Source: Rehmannia glutinosa
Taxonomy: Eukaryota > Streptophyta > Magnoliopsida > Lamiales > Orobanchaceae
Direction: 5' to 3'
Assembly (NCBI GenBank): GCA_016081115.2
Contig: CM071932.1
Location: forward strand, 63,003,574-63,067,573
DNA: 64,000 bases
Shown: positions 34,429-46,420 of the stretch, in pieces
Numbering within the stretch: the stretch's first letter is position 1
Layout: the number at the start of each line of letters is the position of its first letter
Notes under the pieces: model-generated
The model's database searches: none
What the model saw: only the letters and a program-made list of their open reading frames with translations
What the model was told of the DNA's origin: nothing
Position numbers and translations under genes: made by a program

Positions 34429-36284
34429 GAGGGATGGAGCCACATAGTGGCTCAGGGCCCTAGCTCCCCCAACCTTTTTTGATATATGTATATATGTATT
34501 ATATTTTAATCTGTTGCCCGGCCCCCTCCCCCAACAATATTGTTTGATAAAATATATCATGGCTTCATGAGAATCGTGACTATGGATTTTAGTAAGTTAA
34601 ATTAGAGATTTGAGCGCTTTGTATTTCTTATGATTATCTTAAAAATATAATTTTTATTAATCAAAATAAAGAAATAAAAATAGAAAATGAGTTTCTTATT
34701 ATTGTTTGTTAGTTTATATTGAAAAGAAAATTGAAAAAATAGTATAAATTTAATTATAGATGGTTTTCATGATATGCAGGAGGGATATCATGTTCCGCAT
34801 TTTAAAAGATAATTATTTAATGATATATATTAATATATTATTTTTTATGTAAATGTAATATATTTGAACTTTATTATCATATATATTATACATGCGATCT
34901 TTCTTATTTTTTTACTAATATTGCCCCCTCCTCCTAGGGGTGTGCACTCGGACTTGAGATCAGACCGAACCGATATCCGAACCAAAAAATATCCGAACCG
35001 AAAATATCCGTTGACTTTTTGACTTTCCCCGAACCGAACCGTCCCAAAAATTTTCATGGTACAGTTCTGGAGATTTTCGAAATATCCGTATCGAGAACCG
35101 TACCGAACCGAATATCCGAAACCAGAACCAATTTTAAAATAATTTATATATATATATATATAATATTTTTATCTTATTTATATTTTTATATTAAATTAAC
35201 TAAACATCCTTTGAAATTCAATACTAATACTATATAATACTAAAAATTATCAAATTAAAAATTTAGCATATTTTATCAATATATCAAATGAATAATTGAA
35301 TATATATTTAATTCACTAATAGTTACGTCATATTAGTTTATTTAAATGAACCCAATAAATTAAATTATAAAATCATATTTGATTTGTAGAAAATATTTAA
35401 TTTGATTATATTTTACTTATTAAGGACCATAACTAGACTCATCCCCTAATCAAGAAAATTAATTGAATTAAAATTGGTTTAAATGATTAGTACATTGCAC
35501 ATAAACTAGAGTAATCGTCTAACCAAGAAATTAAGACATTGAGATTATAGATTTTTGTTTCATATTAGTTTATCAAAGTTATTAGTCAATTATATTTTTC
35601 CTAAGTCAAGAGCCCATGACAATGTGACAAGATTATAGAATATTATTGTGTAATAGAGGCTACTAAATTTGTCATTCGTTGAGCCTAATATCTGAAACAT
35701 ATTATGTTAAAATCCAAAATGAAAAATCAATACTTTTGACTGTAAATTAGATAAAAACGATTTAAAAGTTAAATTGATATATTAAACTAATATATTGTAT
35801 AGACTATAGTATATATCATGAAAGAAAGATTTAGAATTACAATATTTGAAATTTAAAACTTAATTATGAATTAAAGAAATTTTATGTATAATTTAAATAT
35901 AAATTATCAAAAAGTTAAACTCGTATAGTACTAATAGTTTTAGTACGTATTTTTGAAATTACCCAAAAAAAAGATTGAAAGTATAATTGTTTAATGATTT
36001 TTACCCTGATTTTTCTTTTCACATTTTTTGTGTTTTTTATTTGTGAAATATTTGAATCTCCGTTTCTCCGGACCATCCCGAACCGTACCGTACTGTCCCA
36101 TTAGAACCGAATCTCCGTACCGAACTTTCGGGATGGAGATTTTTTTTTTATGGTTTGGTTCTAGAGATTTAATTTTGGGATCTCCGAACTTCGGGACGAT
36201 TCTGGAGATTTTTAAATCTCCGGACCGAACCGAACCGTGCACACCCCTACCTCCTCCCTATAACAAGTCTTGGCTCCGTCACTG
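34429..36284. mobile_element. hAT-type element, hosting a second hAT element
   Basis: Left end gagggatggagccac; right end reversed cagtgacggagccaag. The same 8 bases, CAAATCAC, flank it at 34421-34428 and 36285-36292. It is split by the younger element at 34935-36249. Own sequence left: about 506 bp on the left and 27 bp on the right; no transposase. Confidence 0.8.
34935..36249. mobile_element. nested non-autonomous hAT element (1315 bp)
   Basis: Ends TAGGGGTGTGCACTCGG and, reversed, TAGGGGTGTGCACGGTTCGG, with ccgaacc-rich subterminal repeats at both ends (about 34950-35130 and 36055-36235). The 8-bp duplication CCTCCTCC flanks it at 34927-34934 and 36250-36257. The AT-rich middle contains no transposase. 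Confidence 0.9.
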
Positions 36285-36512
36285 CAAATCACAATAATAC
36301 TCACACAATAATTGCCGATGAAGCTCGCATAAATCAAATTAGACTTGAATTGCTTTGTTTAACTTAATTGTTCTTGGTTTAAAAAAAAATAATTGTTCTT
36401 GTGTCACAGGGTAAGATGCGCTTCACCCTGGTTTGAAAGACTGTACTAGTAGTATAATTTCGAAAAATAAAATATTTCTAACCTGTAGTTATTTATAATT
36501 AAATATTTAAAC

Positions 36513-36672
36513 TAGTGTTCTAAAAATCGCTAGGCGCTAGTCGGCGGCAGACTGGGGTCTAGCGCCTAGGCAGGGTTAGACAGGACCTAACTGGAAGAAT
36601 AAAATAGGCAGACAAGGGGCCTAGCGCCTAGGTGGGGACTAATCGGAGTTAGCGGAGATTTTTAGAACAATG
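36513..36672. mobile_element. foldback MITE with 8-bp duplication
   Basis: Terminal inverted repeats TAGTGTTCTAAAAATC and, reversed, CATTGTTCTAAAAATC, with GC-rich arms (gctaggcgctag, cctagcgcctagg). The flanking 8 bases, ATTTAAAC, occur at 36505-36512 and 36673-36680. The arms pair imperfectly. Confidence 0.8.
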
Positions 36673-36680
36673 ATTTAAAC

Positions 36681-38159
36681 AGTGCCCAACAAAAAGATAA
36701 AAACTGGTTTGTTAGAAAAATATACTTGTGTAATTTATATATTTTAGTTAAAATGCATATTTAAAACAATTATGTATTAATTTATTGTGTATTTCATAGC
36801 GATGCAACATTAAATAAAAATAGAATATTTGAAATTATATTTCTTTAATATATATATTATTAGAATGAATCATAGATATTTAGAGTAAACATGAGATGCT
36901 ATATATACTAATTAGAACATGTACACTATCCGAAGTCTTAGTCCATTAATGTCAGTAAATGGTCTCATTTAATTTCAATCACATTTATAAAGTATCGAAA
37001 TCAAAACAAAAAAAGAAAATCATCACTGCATCTAGATAAAAAGACCAAAAGAAAAAAAATGAGGTTTCGTCTAATAAGAAACCTACATCCTAGATACAAT
37101 GTTTTCAATCTGAGTCAGATATTACAATAATTATTATTATTCTAATTACCATTTATAATATTGAACAATTTGGGTCTACCCCAATTTTTTTAGACAAAGA
37201 TTTGTTTAATTATGTGATTATTATTTCTCAAAAAAAAATTATGTGATTATTACTCAACACAAGAAATATTTGTCATTTTCTCAAGTCGTACTAAACCACC
37301 TAACCACATGTTTAAAGTTTTAAACCAATGTACCGATCAAAAAAAAAAAATGTTTTAAACCAATGGATTACATAAGAAGAGGAAGAAGCAAAGTTCACGA
37401 GGGATTAAGTCATATGAAAATGAGGATTAGGCGTGGGACAAGGACATTAAAAGATTAATTATAGCTTGTTTGACTTTGTGAGGCCTTGATAAACACATGC
37501 TTGACAGCTCTAGATCTTGTGTTTCCCAAACACTGCTCACACTTGAAAAGTTGGAACTTCATTCTCAAAAAAAAAGAAAAAAAAAAATATTTGATTTCTC
37601 ATTAAAATAATAACATTTAGCAAATTCCATAGTAATGTAAACTTATTGCTTGTGGATTTTTTTCATGTAACACGACTTTTGATCACACGAGCAATTAATA
37701 TTGAATCCCGATTGTGGGTTTTAGTTGCTATAAATTGCACTTTGCGTATTTTGGTGACTACATATTTTTGATTTTTTAAAAATTCTAAAATATTTATCCT
37801 CATTTGGGAAAATTGAAAATTTGAAAATGAAATTTTGAGATTTAATCCTTTATCTTGAATGGGGTTTGACAATATGAATTTATGATATTTGAAATTTATT
37901 CTTAATATTTAAAATGAAAAAGATCTTTCAGATATTAAATTTTTGTTTACTTTTAGTTCCATAGTTTTTGAATAGATTTTAAATTTGAAAATAATCACAT
38001 GATTTCAATCTTCCAAACTTTAAGTAATTTAAAAATGGAATTGTTTTTTAATACATTTTAAAAATAATTAATTAAAAGTAACATAGGAGAATTATTTACT
38101 GAAATTATGATAATTTTCCAAAAATAAAACACAAAAATATTTATTTTCAAATTAAAATA
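36681..38159. other. AT-rich intergenic DNA, nothing recognised
   Basis: No ORF with a domain and no clear element ends. Confidence 0.35.
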
Positions 38160-40620
38160 AGAACATTAGGTGAAGATAAATTTGGGATAAAAACTTTTTT
38201 TGTTTCAACATGTTGTTTTGAATTTTTGTCATGCAATCACTTTTGAAGTCCCGATTTATATTCTATAAATTGAACTTTGGATGTGGTGAGTACATAGTGT
38301 TGTAATAAAAATTCTAAATATATTTATCCTCATCTTCCTCACGGGAAAGTTGAAAATTTCATTAGGAAAAGATTTTGAGTAATTGTAATACATTTATCCC
38401 ATTAATTGGGGATAAAGTCCTAAGCTAAATTAGGGTTGGATTAGAACTAATTTTGAGAATGATTTTAGAATTTTGAAACCTTAACTTCCCTAATTTTGGG
38501 GATTTAATATTTGATTCACTTATAACAATAAAGGAAAGTCAATAGGGAAACTTATGTTAATAAGAGAAAGAAATCAAATATGCATTTAGGCATGTAAATC
38601 AAGTATATTTGACATTAAAATTTTAGTAAAAAGTCTTACCATATATTTCTTGAAACATTGGCCAATAAATTCAAAGTCTCCTTTAGAGTTTTTCTTTACA
38701 ATTTCTACATGAAAGCAAGAAGGTAAATTCTTCTTATTCTTCTACCTAAAATTGCTCCACCGTTGGTCGCCGAAGAGAAAAAAAGAAAATAAAGGAGACG
38801 AGGAACTTGAATATTAGGCATTCACTTTTGCATTTATTTCACGAAGATACTACATTTAAGGTGGGGTTTTTGTTTATACCTTGTCCTTGTTAAATGCTTT
38901 TATTGTGTATCATGTGATTATGTGCTATTGTCTATTGAGCTCTATTGACTATTGATGAGAGGGACAAAAGTGGTTCAGGAAAAAAGAATCCCTCCGGTGA
39001 AACTCCGACAATGCTAACTATTGGAAAAGATCTATGAGCGGTAATTGTAATACATGTATCCCATTAATTGGGGATAAAAATTAGGGCTGAAACTTAGGGT
39101 TGACTAATTAACTAATTTTGAGAATTATTTAGAACTTTTGAATGCTTAACTGTATTTAATTTTGGATATTTGAATATTTGATTCAACTCTTATAAACAAT
39201 GAATGAAAGTTGGAAATGTCAATAGGAGGAACTTATGTTAATAAGAGAAAATTTTAAAGAACTTAGTTTTAATTTATGAATAATCAAGTATATTTGACAT
39301 TAAAATTTTTAAAGATTTTTGTTTTAAATTTTTAAGACATATTTTATGAGTATTTGGAGTTTTTGACAAGTTATAATTTCTTTAAAATGTGATTTCAAGT
39401 TTGGATGGTTTTTAGCACTTTATAATGTTGCATATTGTTATTTTATGAAAAAAAAAAAAATAAAGGAGACGGCGAACTTGAAACCATCACTTTTGCATTT
39501 ATTTTGGTCAATATAAAATACATTAAGAGATTGTTTAATTTTTGTCATGAAATATATTGGTCCGATATGATCGTAATTGACTATTTCCATTTAAAAATCC
39601 AATATAAAATTTGGAAATTGTATATACAGGACTAAATTGCTGAAATTTGTTAAGTTATAGGACCAAAAGCAATATTGCTGAATTAAAGGATTGAATATTA
39701 AAAAATTTAAAAATTAATAGACTAAAATACAAACTTTGACAAGTTAGAGGAGTAATTCGGATGTGTTGGGTTAAATTTTTTGGTGTATGGAAAGAAAATA
39801 TTGGATATAGTGTATTTCGATCGAGGGTCTCGAATATCCAAGGAAAAAGAATCCTTCCGGTGAAATTCCGGCATTGCTAATTAAGATATGAAATTTATGT
39901 TCATTTTTGATATGCTTAATTGTATTTAATTTGATATTGTTTGATCAAACTTTGAATGCTCAACTCATGTATAATTTCCAGCTTTGAAGGAGGAGTTGGG
40001 CAAGATGCAAAAATGCAATGTCGATTAATGTTGAGATTATTTTAAAGACTACTTTTTTTAATTTATTGAATAATGCTTTAGAGACTATGAGGAACATGTC
40101 TTTTGTTTTTGAGATTTTTGTTTTAAATTTTAAGACATATTTTAAATCTTTTAATTTTACAAAAGTTAATAAATTTTTTAAAATGTGATTTCAAGTTTGG
40201 ATGGTTTTTAGCACTTTATAATGTTGCATATTGTTATTTTATGAAAGTGGGATGTTAAAGTAATCTTCCGACTGGTGGCGTTGCGAACCATCACACTAGT
40301 GCGATTTCGTCAATATAAAATACATTAAGAGATTGTTTAATTTTTGTCATGAAATATATTGGTCCGATATGATCGTAATTGACTATTTCCATTTAAAAAT
40401 CCAATATAAAATTTGGAAATTGTTATACCATTTATTTAAATTAAGTGGCTAAATTTGTTAATTTTATTCAACCGGAATCGGTTTGAGAAATTCAATTAAA
40501 GGATTGAATATTAAAAAATTTAAAAATTAATAGACTAAAATACAAACTTTGACAAGTTAGAGGAGTAATTCGGATGTGTGTCGAAGGACTTAAAATCATA
40601 TTTTCCCTTATCCTCACGCT
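38160..40620. repeat. patchwork of diverged direct repeats upstream of the IDD gene
   Basis: 38380-38640 resembles 39040-39310 (shared: cccattaattggggataaa and aagtatatttgacattaaaat). 39398-39438, 39510-39630 and 39685-39765 are nearly identical to 40190-40230, 40313-40433 and 40500-40580, but the pieces between them differ. One of the differing pieces (40434-40497) instead resembles 780-862. 38968-39020 and 39838-39890 share a ccggtgaaa.tccg.ca segment. No ORF of interest. The mosaic suggests repeated duplication with later insertions, or assembly breaks in a repeat. Confidence 0.7.
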
Positions 40621-40739
40621 TATTATTTTTGTTGTTACATTTGAGAACTATCTTCTAGCAAAGTATAGTAATTATAGCTCTTCAAGTTTTTGTTAGAACT
40701 AATAATTTATTAATTTTTCTTTCCTTTCCATTTATGAAA

Positions 40740-41285
40740 AGATAAAAGTGAAGTGTGAAGACCAAAAACCAAACACTCAAGACTTTTCTCACACATACAC
40801 ACACAGTCGTCAATCTCTCTCTCTAGATTTCTAAGCTGCGGCAAAACCCATTCTTCTCGCCGGCGATATTAACCGGAGCATTTTTCCGGCACACCACAAA
40901 TTAGACTCATAGGTTTCTACAACCGACTCAATACTTGAACACCCATCTATATCATAGCTAGATTTCAGCCCCATGTTATAAGCCTTAGAAATTTCAGTCA
41001 AACCTCAAAAACTTCTCGTTTTCTCCATTTTCGCCGGCAAGTAGACTTGAGAAATTTCACTCCCTTCTTCTTATTCGGCGGCTCGCTCTCACCTTAGATC
41101 AATTTCGCCGATTTTATTTTATTAGCTGGTTTAATTGAGTTTAATTTATTATTGTTCTAAATTTGGGTATTGGTAAGAAACTGGTAGTTGTCTACCAAAT
41201 ATGCAAAGACTGACCAGTAGATATCCATAAAAGACACAAGCTCCATTAGTTGAAAGAAAAATTTACAGAGCTCAAATTTTCCGCC
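40740..41285 (+). promoter_or_regulatory. likely promoter-proximal region and 5' UTR of the IDD gene
   Basis: The CT-rich and Ser/Leu-like composition rises sharply at about 40790 (tctctctctctag), typical of a plant leader. A possible leader intron could start at 41173 (gtaagaaac). Transcription start and TATA box were not pinned down. Confidence 0.4.
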
Positions 41286-43391
41286 ATGAATGATTCTACA
41301 GTTTCCGGTGATTCTTCTTCAGGTAATCAAACAGCTCCTCCAAAATCAACTGCCAAGAAGAAGCGCAATCTTCCCGGAATGCCAGGTAAAAGAAAAAAAT
41401 AAAATAAAACATGAACAATTGCGAATTATTAATATCCAATAAAGTAGCTGAAATGATGAAATTTCTGATAATTGGATTTTTATATATATATATATATATA
41501 TTTTGTATCAGATCCTGATGCGGAGGTGATTGCTTTATCCCCAAAGACATTATTGGCAACAAACAGATTCGTGTGTGAAATCTGCAAGAAAGGTTTTCAG
41601 AGGGACCAGAATTTACAGCTCCATCGTAGAGGTCATAATTTGCCATGGAAGCTTCGGCAGAGGTCGAGTAAAGATGTTAAGAAAAGGGTTTATGTTTGCC
41701 CTGAACCGAGCTGCGTCCACCACGATCCGTCTCGGGCGTTGGGCGATTTGACAGGGATCAAGAAGCATTTCTGCAGAAAACATGGGGAGAAGAAGTGGAA
41801 ATGCGATAAATGCTCCAAGAAATACGCTGTTCAATCGGATTGCAAAGCGCATTCCAAGATTTGTGGTACCAGAGAGTACAAATGCGATTGTGGAACTCTG
41901 TTCTCGAGGTTCCAACTATTTTTCAACTGTTTATGGCGCTTGTTTTTTAATTACCATTTTTGATTTGTGGTTTGATTGATAATTTTGCAGGAGGGATAGT
42001 TTTATTACACACAGGGCTTTTTGTGATGCTTTAGCAGAAGAAAGTGCAAAAGCACAGACGGCTGTGGCACCTCCTTCTCCTGATGAAGATAAAAATGGTG
42101 AAGCTGTTGCCACGGCATCATCACCGCCGGCGGCAGCAGCAACTCCACCGCCTCCGCTGGCTCCTCCATCAACCGCCGTGGTGTCCTCTGTTTTGCCTGT
42201 TCAGAATCCAGGTAGTTTGACTAAAACTTGGATTTTAGCAGTTTGAGATTTGGGTTTTTGTCGGATATGTGTGGTTTCACAGAAAATGAGAAGAAAAAGG
42301 GAAAGTTTGTTGTTTCTGTGTCTTCAATCTTGGAGTTTAGTTGTTTTTTGTCTGTTACTGATTTTGTTTTATCTGCATACTTGCTGATCTAGGATTTGTA
42401 TGTGGAGCATCTAAATATTTAAAGAACTAGAAGTGTCTCATGGAGAAAAGTATATGATACACTAGAAAATAAAAAGTATAATTCATATAGGCAATCTTTA
42501 TGGTAAAGCAATAAATGATTTAAGATCCAAAAGCTATAAAGGAAGAGCACAATTGGATCCAAAAAGTGGACTATCATTGATCATCTTTTCTTAGATTTTT
42601 ATTTCTTGGTATTGTTTTTCACAGAATTGCCAGAAAGCCCCAATCCCAATCCCACTACCAAACAGAATTTATCGGATATTCCTTCTGTGACGAACTTGAC
42701 AGCAAGCTGCAGCAGCAGTTGCAGTTCCAGCAGTAAGGGGAGCTCAAGCAGCAACGTCTTCGCCAGCCTGTTCGCTTCGTCGACATCTTCCGGAAGTTTC
42801 CATTCTCCGACAACGACTGGATTTGCTGACTTATTCCGAGCCATATCCCGTCCCGATTGCACACCTGATGTCCTGCCTTCGTCATCTTCCGAACCCGTAT
42901 CTCTCTGTCTAGCGACGAATCAAGGCTCATCGATTTTCGGAACGGCGGGGCAAGAGCGTCGGCAGTATGCCCCAGCCCCACAGCCCGCCTTGTCAGCAAC
43001 GGCATTGCTACAAAAGGCCGCTCAGATGGGCTCTGCTGCTTCAAACGCGTCACTTCTCAGGGGTCTCGGTATAGTTTCCACTTCCTCGGCTCCTAACGGT
43101 CCGAGCGGGCAGCAACTCGAGACGGATGGTGTGTCGTTAGCTGCTGGTCTTGGTTTGGGACTGGCATGTGATGGCGGGTCAGGTTTGAAGGAATTAATGT
43201 TGGGAACTCCTTCTCTGTTTGGTCCTAAACATACAACACTTGACCTGCTTGGGTTGGGGATGGCGGCTAGTGGTGGCTCGACTGGTGTTGGGCTATCGGC
43301 TCTGATGACATCCGTCAATGGCGGCATTGATGTTGCTCCGCCGTTTGGTGGCGGAGAATATGGTAGCAAAGACATGGGAAGAGACTCGTGA
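41286..43391 (+). CDS. IDD: INDETERMINATE-DOMAIN (IDD/BIRD) C2H2 zinc-finger transcription factor
   Basis: Four exons: 41286-41385, 41512-41908, 41991-42211 and 42625-43391, all with GT-AG introns, giving 494 residues. The N-terminus has a KKKR basic stretch (24-27), then the INDETERMINATE DOMAIN: zinc finger 1 at 55-75 (C2H2), 2 at 96-124 (C2H2 with the long linker), 3 at 131-151 (C2HC) and 4 at 158-177 (CDCGTLFSRRDSF; C2HC), interrupted by intron 2 at SR|RD. The C-terminal part is Ser/Pro/Ala-rich and carries LSATALLQKAAQMGS (about 362-376) and TLDLLGLG (444-451), the two conserved motifs of this family, which in known members mediate contact with GRAS-family proteins. All zinc ligands are present and the frame is intact, so it is likely functional. 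IDD factors act in the nucleus in root patterning, gibberellin response or metabolism. The TLDLLGLG form and the following text suggest the IDD4/IDD5/IDD12 side of the family, but I am not sure of the subgroup. Confidence 0.93.
41482..41501. repeat. (TA)n tract next to the intron 1 acceptor
   Basis: About 20 bases of TA dinucleotides, ending ten bases before the AG of the IDD intron 1 acceptor (41510-41511). It takes the place of the usual polypyrimidine tract; plants tolerate U/A-rich tracts. Confidence 0.85.
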
Positions 43392-44015
43392 CGTAATTGG
43401 TTTTAGAAAGAGAATCGAGTTTATTTGGGATTTGACATATCGCTATCCATTTGCATTAGCAACAATTATTAGTCCATATATTATTGCTCGGACCGGTGGA
43501 GGCAGCAGAGCGGTTGAGTTTCGTCAATGTTGTGTGCCGCCTTGTGATGGAAACGGCGACCAGGCCTCTTATTTTCTTCCAATATATATATTCAGTAATT
43601 AAATTTTGTTATATATATTAAATACCTGTTTAGGACTCATTCATATTGGAAACAGTCAATTCTGTAAGTAGTCAGCACTTGATTATTTATATGGAGCGTG
43701 GATCCAGATCTGGTGTAGAAAATAATTGCTGTATTTTATGTTCATCAGATGTATATAAGCACTAGTAGAATAACAAATATAACATGATTTGTTCAAATGT
43801 CACATTCTAATTTTGTCATGAGGTAGTCTTTGTTCAGCCTGTGGAATGACTCGGTCCTTTACTTATTGATCCATTTACACTATTTTGAAGTGCCCTTTTG
43901 GTTCTCAGGCATGTAAATGAACATGCAAATGCCTGGCTTCGTTGTCTAATGGAGATAAATCTTCCAATTTTTTCTTCTCTGTTTTCTTTTTAATTTTTAA
44001 AGTGTTCAATTATTC
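43392..44015 (+). other. 3' UTR of IDD and flank
   Basis: The first 300-450 bases are probably the IDD 3' UTR. Beyond that there is only AT-rich DNA; no gene or RNA recognised. Confidence 0.4.
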
Positions 44016-44735
44016 AGTGTTGATTTGACAAGGATACTGATACTGACGGGGGCTTAGCATTCCGCGTTCTCAGCAATCGACAGCTGCGGCTCACTCATGG
44101 CTAAGATTCCCACGCAATTTCACAATAATTTCATAGTTGGTTGAATGGTTGATATTTAGCCAACTGCTATTGTACCGGCCGGTTGAACCGATTATTATCG
44201 GATACTGGTGGTCGGACTGATACCTTAAGGCCCTAGTCCCTAAATACCATTTTTGTGGTTATACCGATTAAACCAGATTTAGCTTCTTTTTTTTTTCCAA
44301 CTTTTTTCTTATAAAAATTGAAATTATGAACTTAATATTTAACATATAAATGCCACAATTCAAATCAAAATTCAAATCAATTATTCAATATTTATATTAA
44401 GATTCAAATCAATTATTTATATTTTAACCAATTCAAACAAGAATTCTAATCAATCATTTTTTTAAAACTTGGACAAACCTCTATAATATAGGCATAGACA
44501 CTCAATCAAATAATTACATTATAAAAAATAAGAAATGAAATATATATAACTTCTCTTTTTATATCAATATATATTACATTAATATTTTATATAATATGAT
44601 TAAAATATACTTAGTTTTATTAAAATGGGTTAAACCGGCGGTTGAACCCGGTCCGACCGGTTGAACCGTTTACCGGTGCTTTGGTCGGTTTGATCACCGG
44701 AATGGTATTTAAAACACTGATATAGCCATTACAAA
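44016..44735. repeat. candidate TIR element with a ccggttgaacc-rich interior
   Basis: The right end (reversed: CAGTGTTTTAAATACCATTCCGG) looks like an hAT-type terminus. GC-rich subterminal blocks (44170-44230 and 44630-44705, with ccggttgaacc shared) enclose an AT-rich middle. The left end is not resolved and no target duplication is seen. Confidence 0.4.
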
Positions 44736-45439
44736 GAAAATAATCAATTATCTTTCAAAATTTTAAATGTTTCTTTAGTATATATTTTTATATTATAAAT
44801 TGCATTGATAGGGTATTGGTGTAAAACATATAGAAACCTCAATTGGTAAATAAATAATGGAAACCAACCCTTATTAACAGAGTAGATATTTATCCGTTAT
44901 AATGTGAGGTAAAATATAAACAAAAAAAAAATGGTTTTTGCTGTGGCGAGTGAAAATGATTTCTGATATCAAATCAAAGTAAAATAAAAAAAGATAGTAC
45001 AGAACTAAGTAGTGTAATTGTGTTGGTGAGGGCGGCAATCATTAAAAATAAGTGCAGTTAGAGAAAAGTCGTCATTTGGGCCAATTAATATAATGCATTC
45101 GGCAACAAAATTTAGATTGCAGCATCAGGCTTTGACCTTTTAAAGAATCTTATGCAAGTTTTTTATTCCCATTTTACCTTATTTTTTTCTTTTTGGCAAT
45201 TTTTCCTAATTGGATCACTTAATGGATTGTAATTTGACTGGCGTGATTTATGATGAAATTGCATAATTTTAAGGCAGCGTCTTCCAAGATTCCAAATTAT
45301 GATAAAACACATTAATAAAAAATACGGACCAAAAAAATTCAAATTATTAATCCAACCAAACTACATCCACATTAACTATATCTATATATCTATATATATA
45401 TATATATAACGAATTACACCCACAAACTGTTGGAAAAAT
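44736..45439. other. AT-rich intergenic DNA, nothing recognised
   Basis: TA-rich tracts (around 45384-45408). No ORF or element ends seen. Confidence 0.35.
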
Positions 45440-46420
45440 TAGTTTTGGTAAAGCCAAAATTCCAAGTGTGGAGACTCGTTAATTTTAGAAACGAGTGGTG
45501 TATTTATTTTCACAAAACCATTTATTGGTGAGTGAGAAATCGATGCACAAATGGTACACTTGAAAATATATATTTGTGGGAATGGGAAAGGTATCCAACA
45601 TATATGGAATGTTGGTAGATTGGTCAAATCCAGTGTTTGGTAAGTTGCTTGATTTTATTTGTTAAATAGGATGTTAGTCCAAGTGGCTACGATAATCTAG
45701 AGGGGGGTGAATAGATTATGCCGATTTTTCGCAAATCACCCTCTTTTTCGAATCAACAAGTAAATGACAAGAATGTAAATGCGGAAATTAAACAACACTC
45801 GTTGATTTAATGAGGTTCAACCCACCTTGGGCCTAATCCTCTACCACCCCAATATCTAGGGATGGATTTCAAAAAAAAAAAGATTTTATTAATTACCACA
45901 ATTAATACAACACCTTGAGGATCACCACAATCCTCTTACAACACCTTGAGGAGATTACCACAATCTTCCTTCACCACCTTTGAAGAGTCCTATCACCTAG
46001 ATCACCCAAGTGTATTCTTACCACAAGAATACTCACAAGGATGTCTTGTATTGAATGATGGACAAAATTCAAGATTACAACTCTATGAAACCAATACAAA
46101 GATTGAGTGCAAGTGTAATCAAGAATAAAAATCCTAGACCTCAAAGATGTGCAAGTGAAAGATTTTAGCTTATTACAACAAGAATGTAAAAATGAAAGCT
46201 TGAACAATTTGCAGATTTCTTGTTGTGTGTTTTGCTTGTATGTGTTGTATCTTGTGTCTTCAATTCATCCTCTATTTATAGGGAAGTCTTCACCAACATA
46301 GGCTCCCAACATAGGCTCCTCTATCTTCACTTTTGTCTACAAAAAAAGAAGATCACAAGATGTAGAAATATTGTACAAAAATCAAAAGTAAATATTCTTT
46401 GTAAAAAATTTCAAAAAAGA
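45440..46420 (-). repeat. LTR-like retroelement fragment, minus orientation
   Basis: Contains the tctagaggggggtgaatagattatg string (45698-45722), the reverse of the ctattcaccccccctctaga ends of plant copia LTRs, and a block (45890-46090) that matches 100-345 on the other strand. No coding region. It abuts the copia-type gag element at 46421. Confidence 0.5.

Noticed and set aside
41613..41915. Minus-strand ORF over the IDD zinc fingers
   Set aside because: Shadow of the true plus-strand exon 2.
42655..43375. Minus-strand Pro/Leu-rich ORFs over IDD exon 4
   Set aside because: Shadows of the plus-strand Ser/Ala-rich coding exon.
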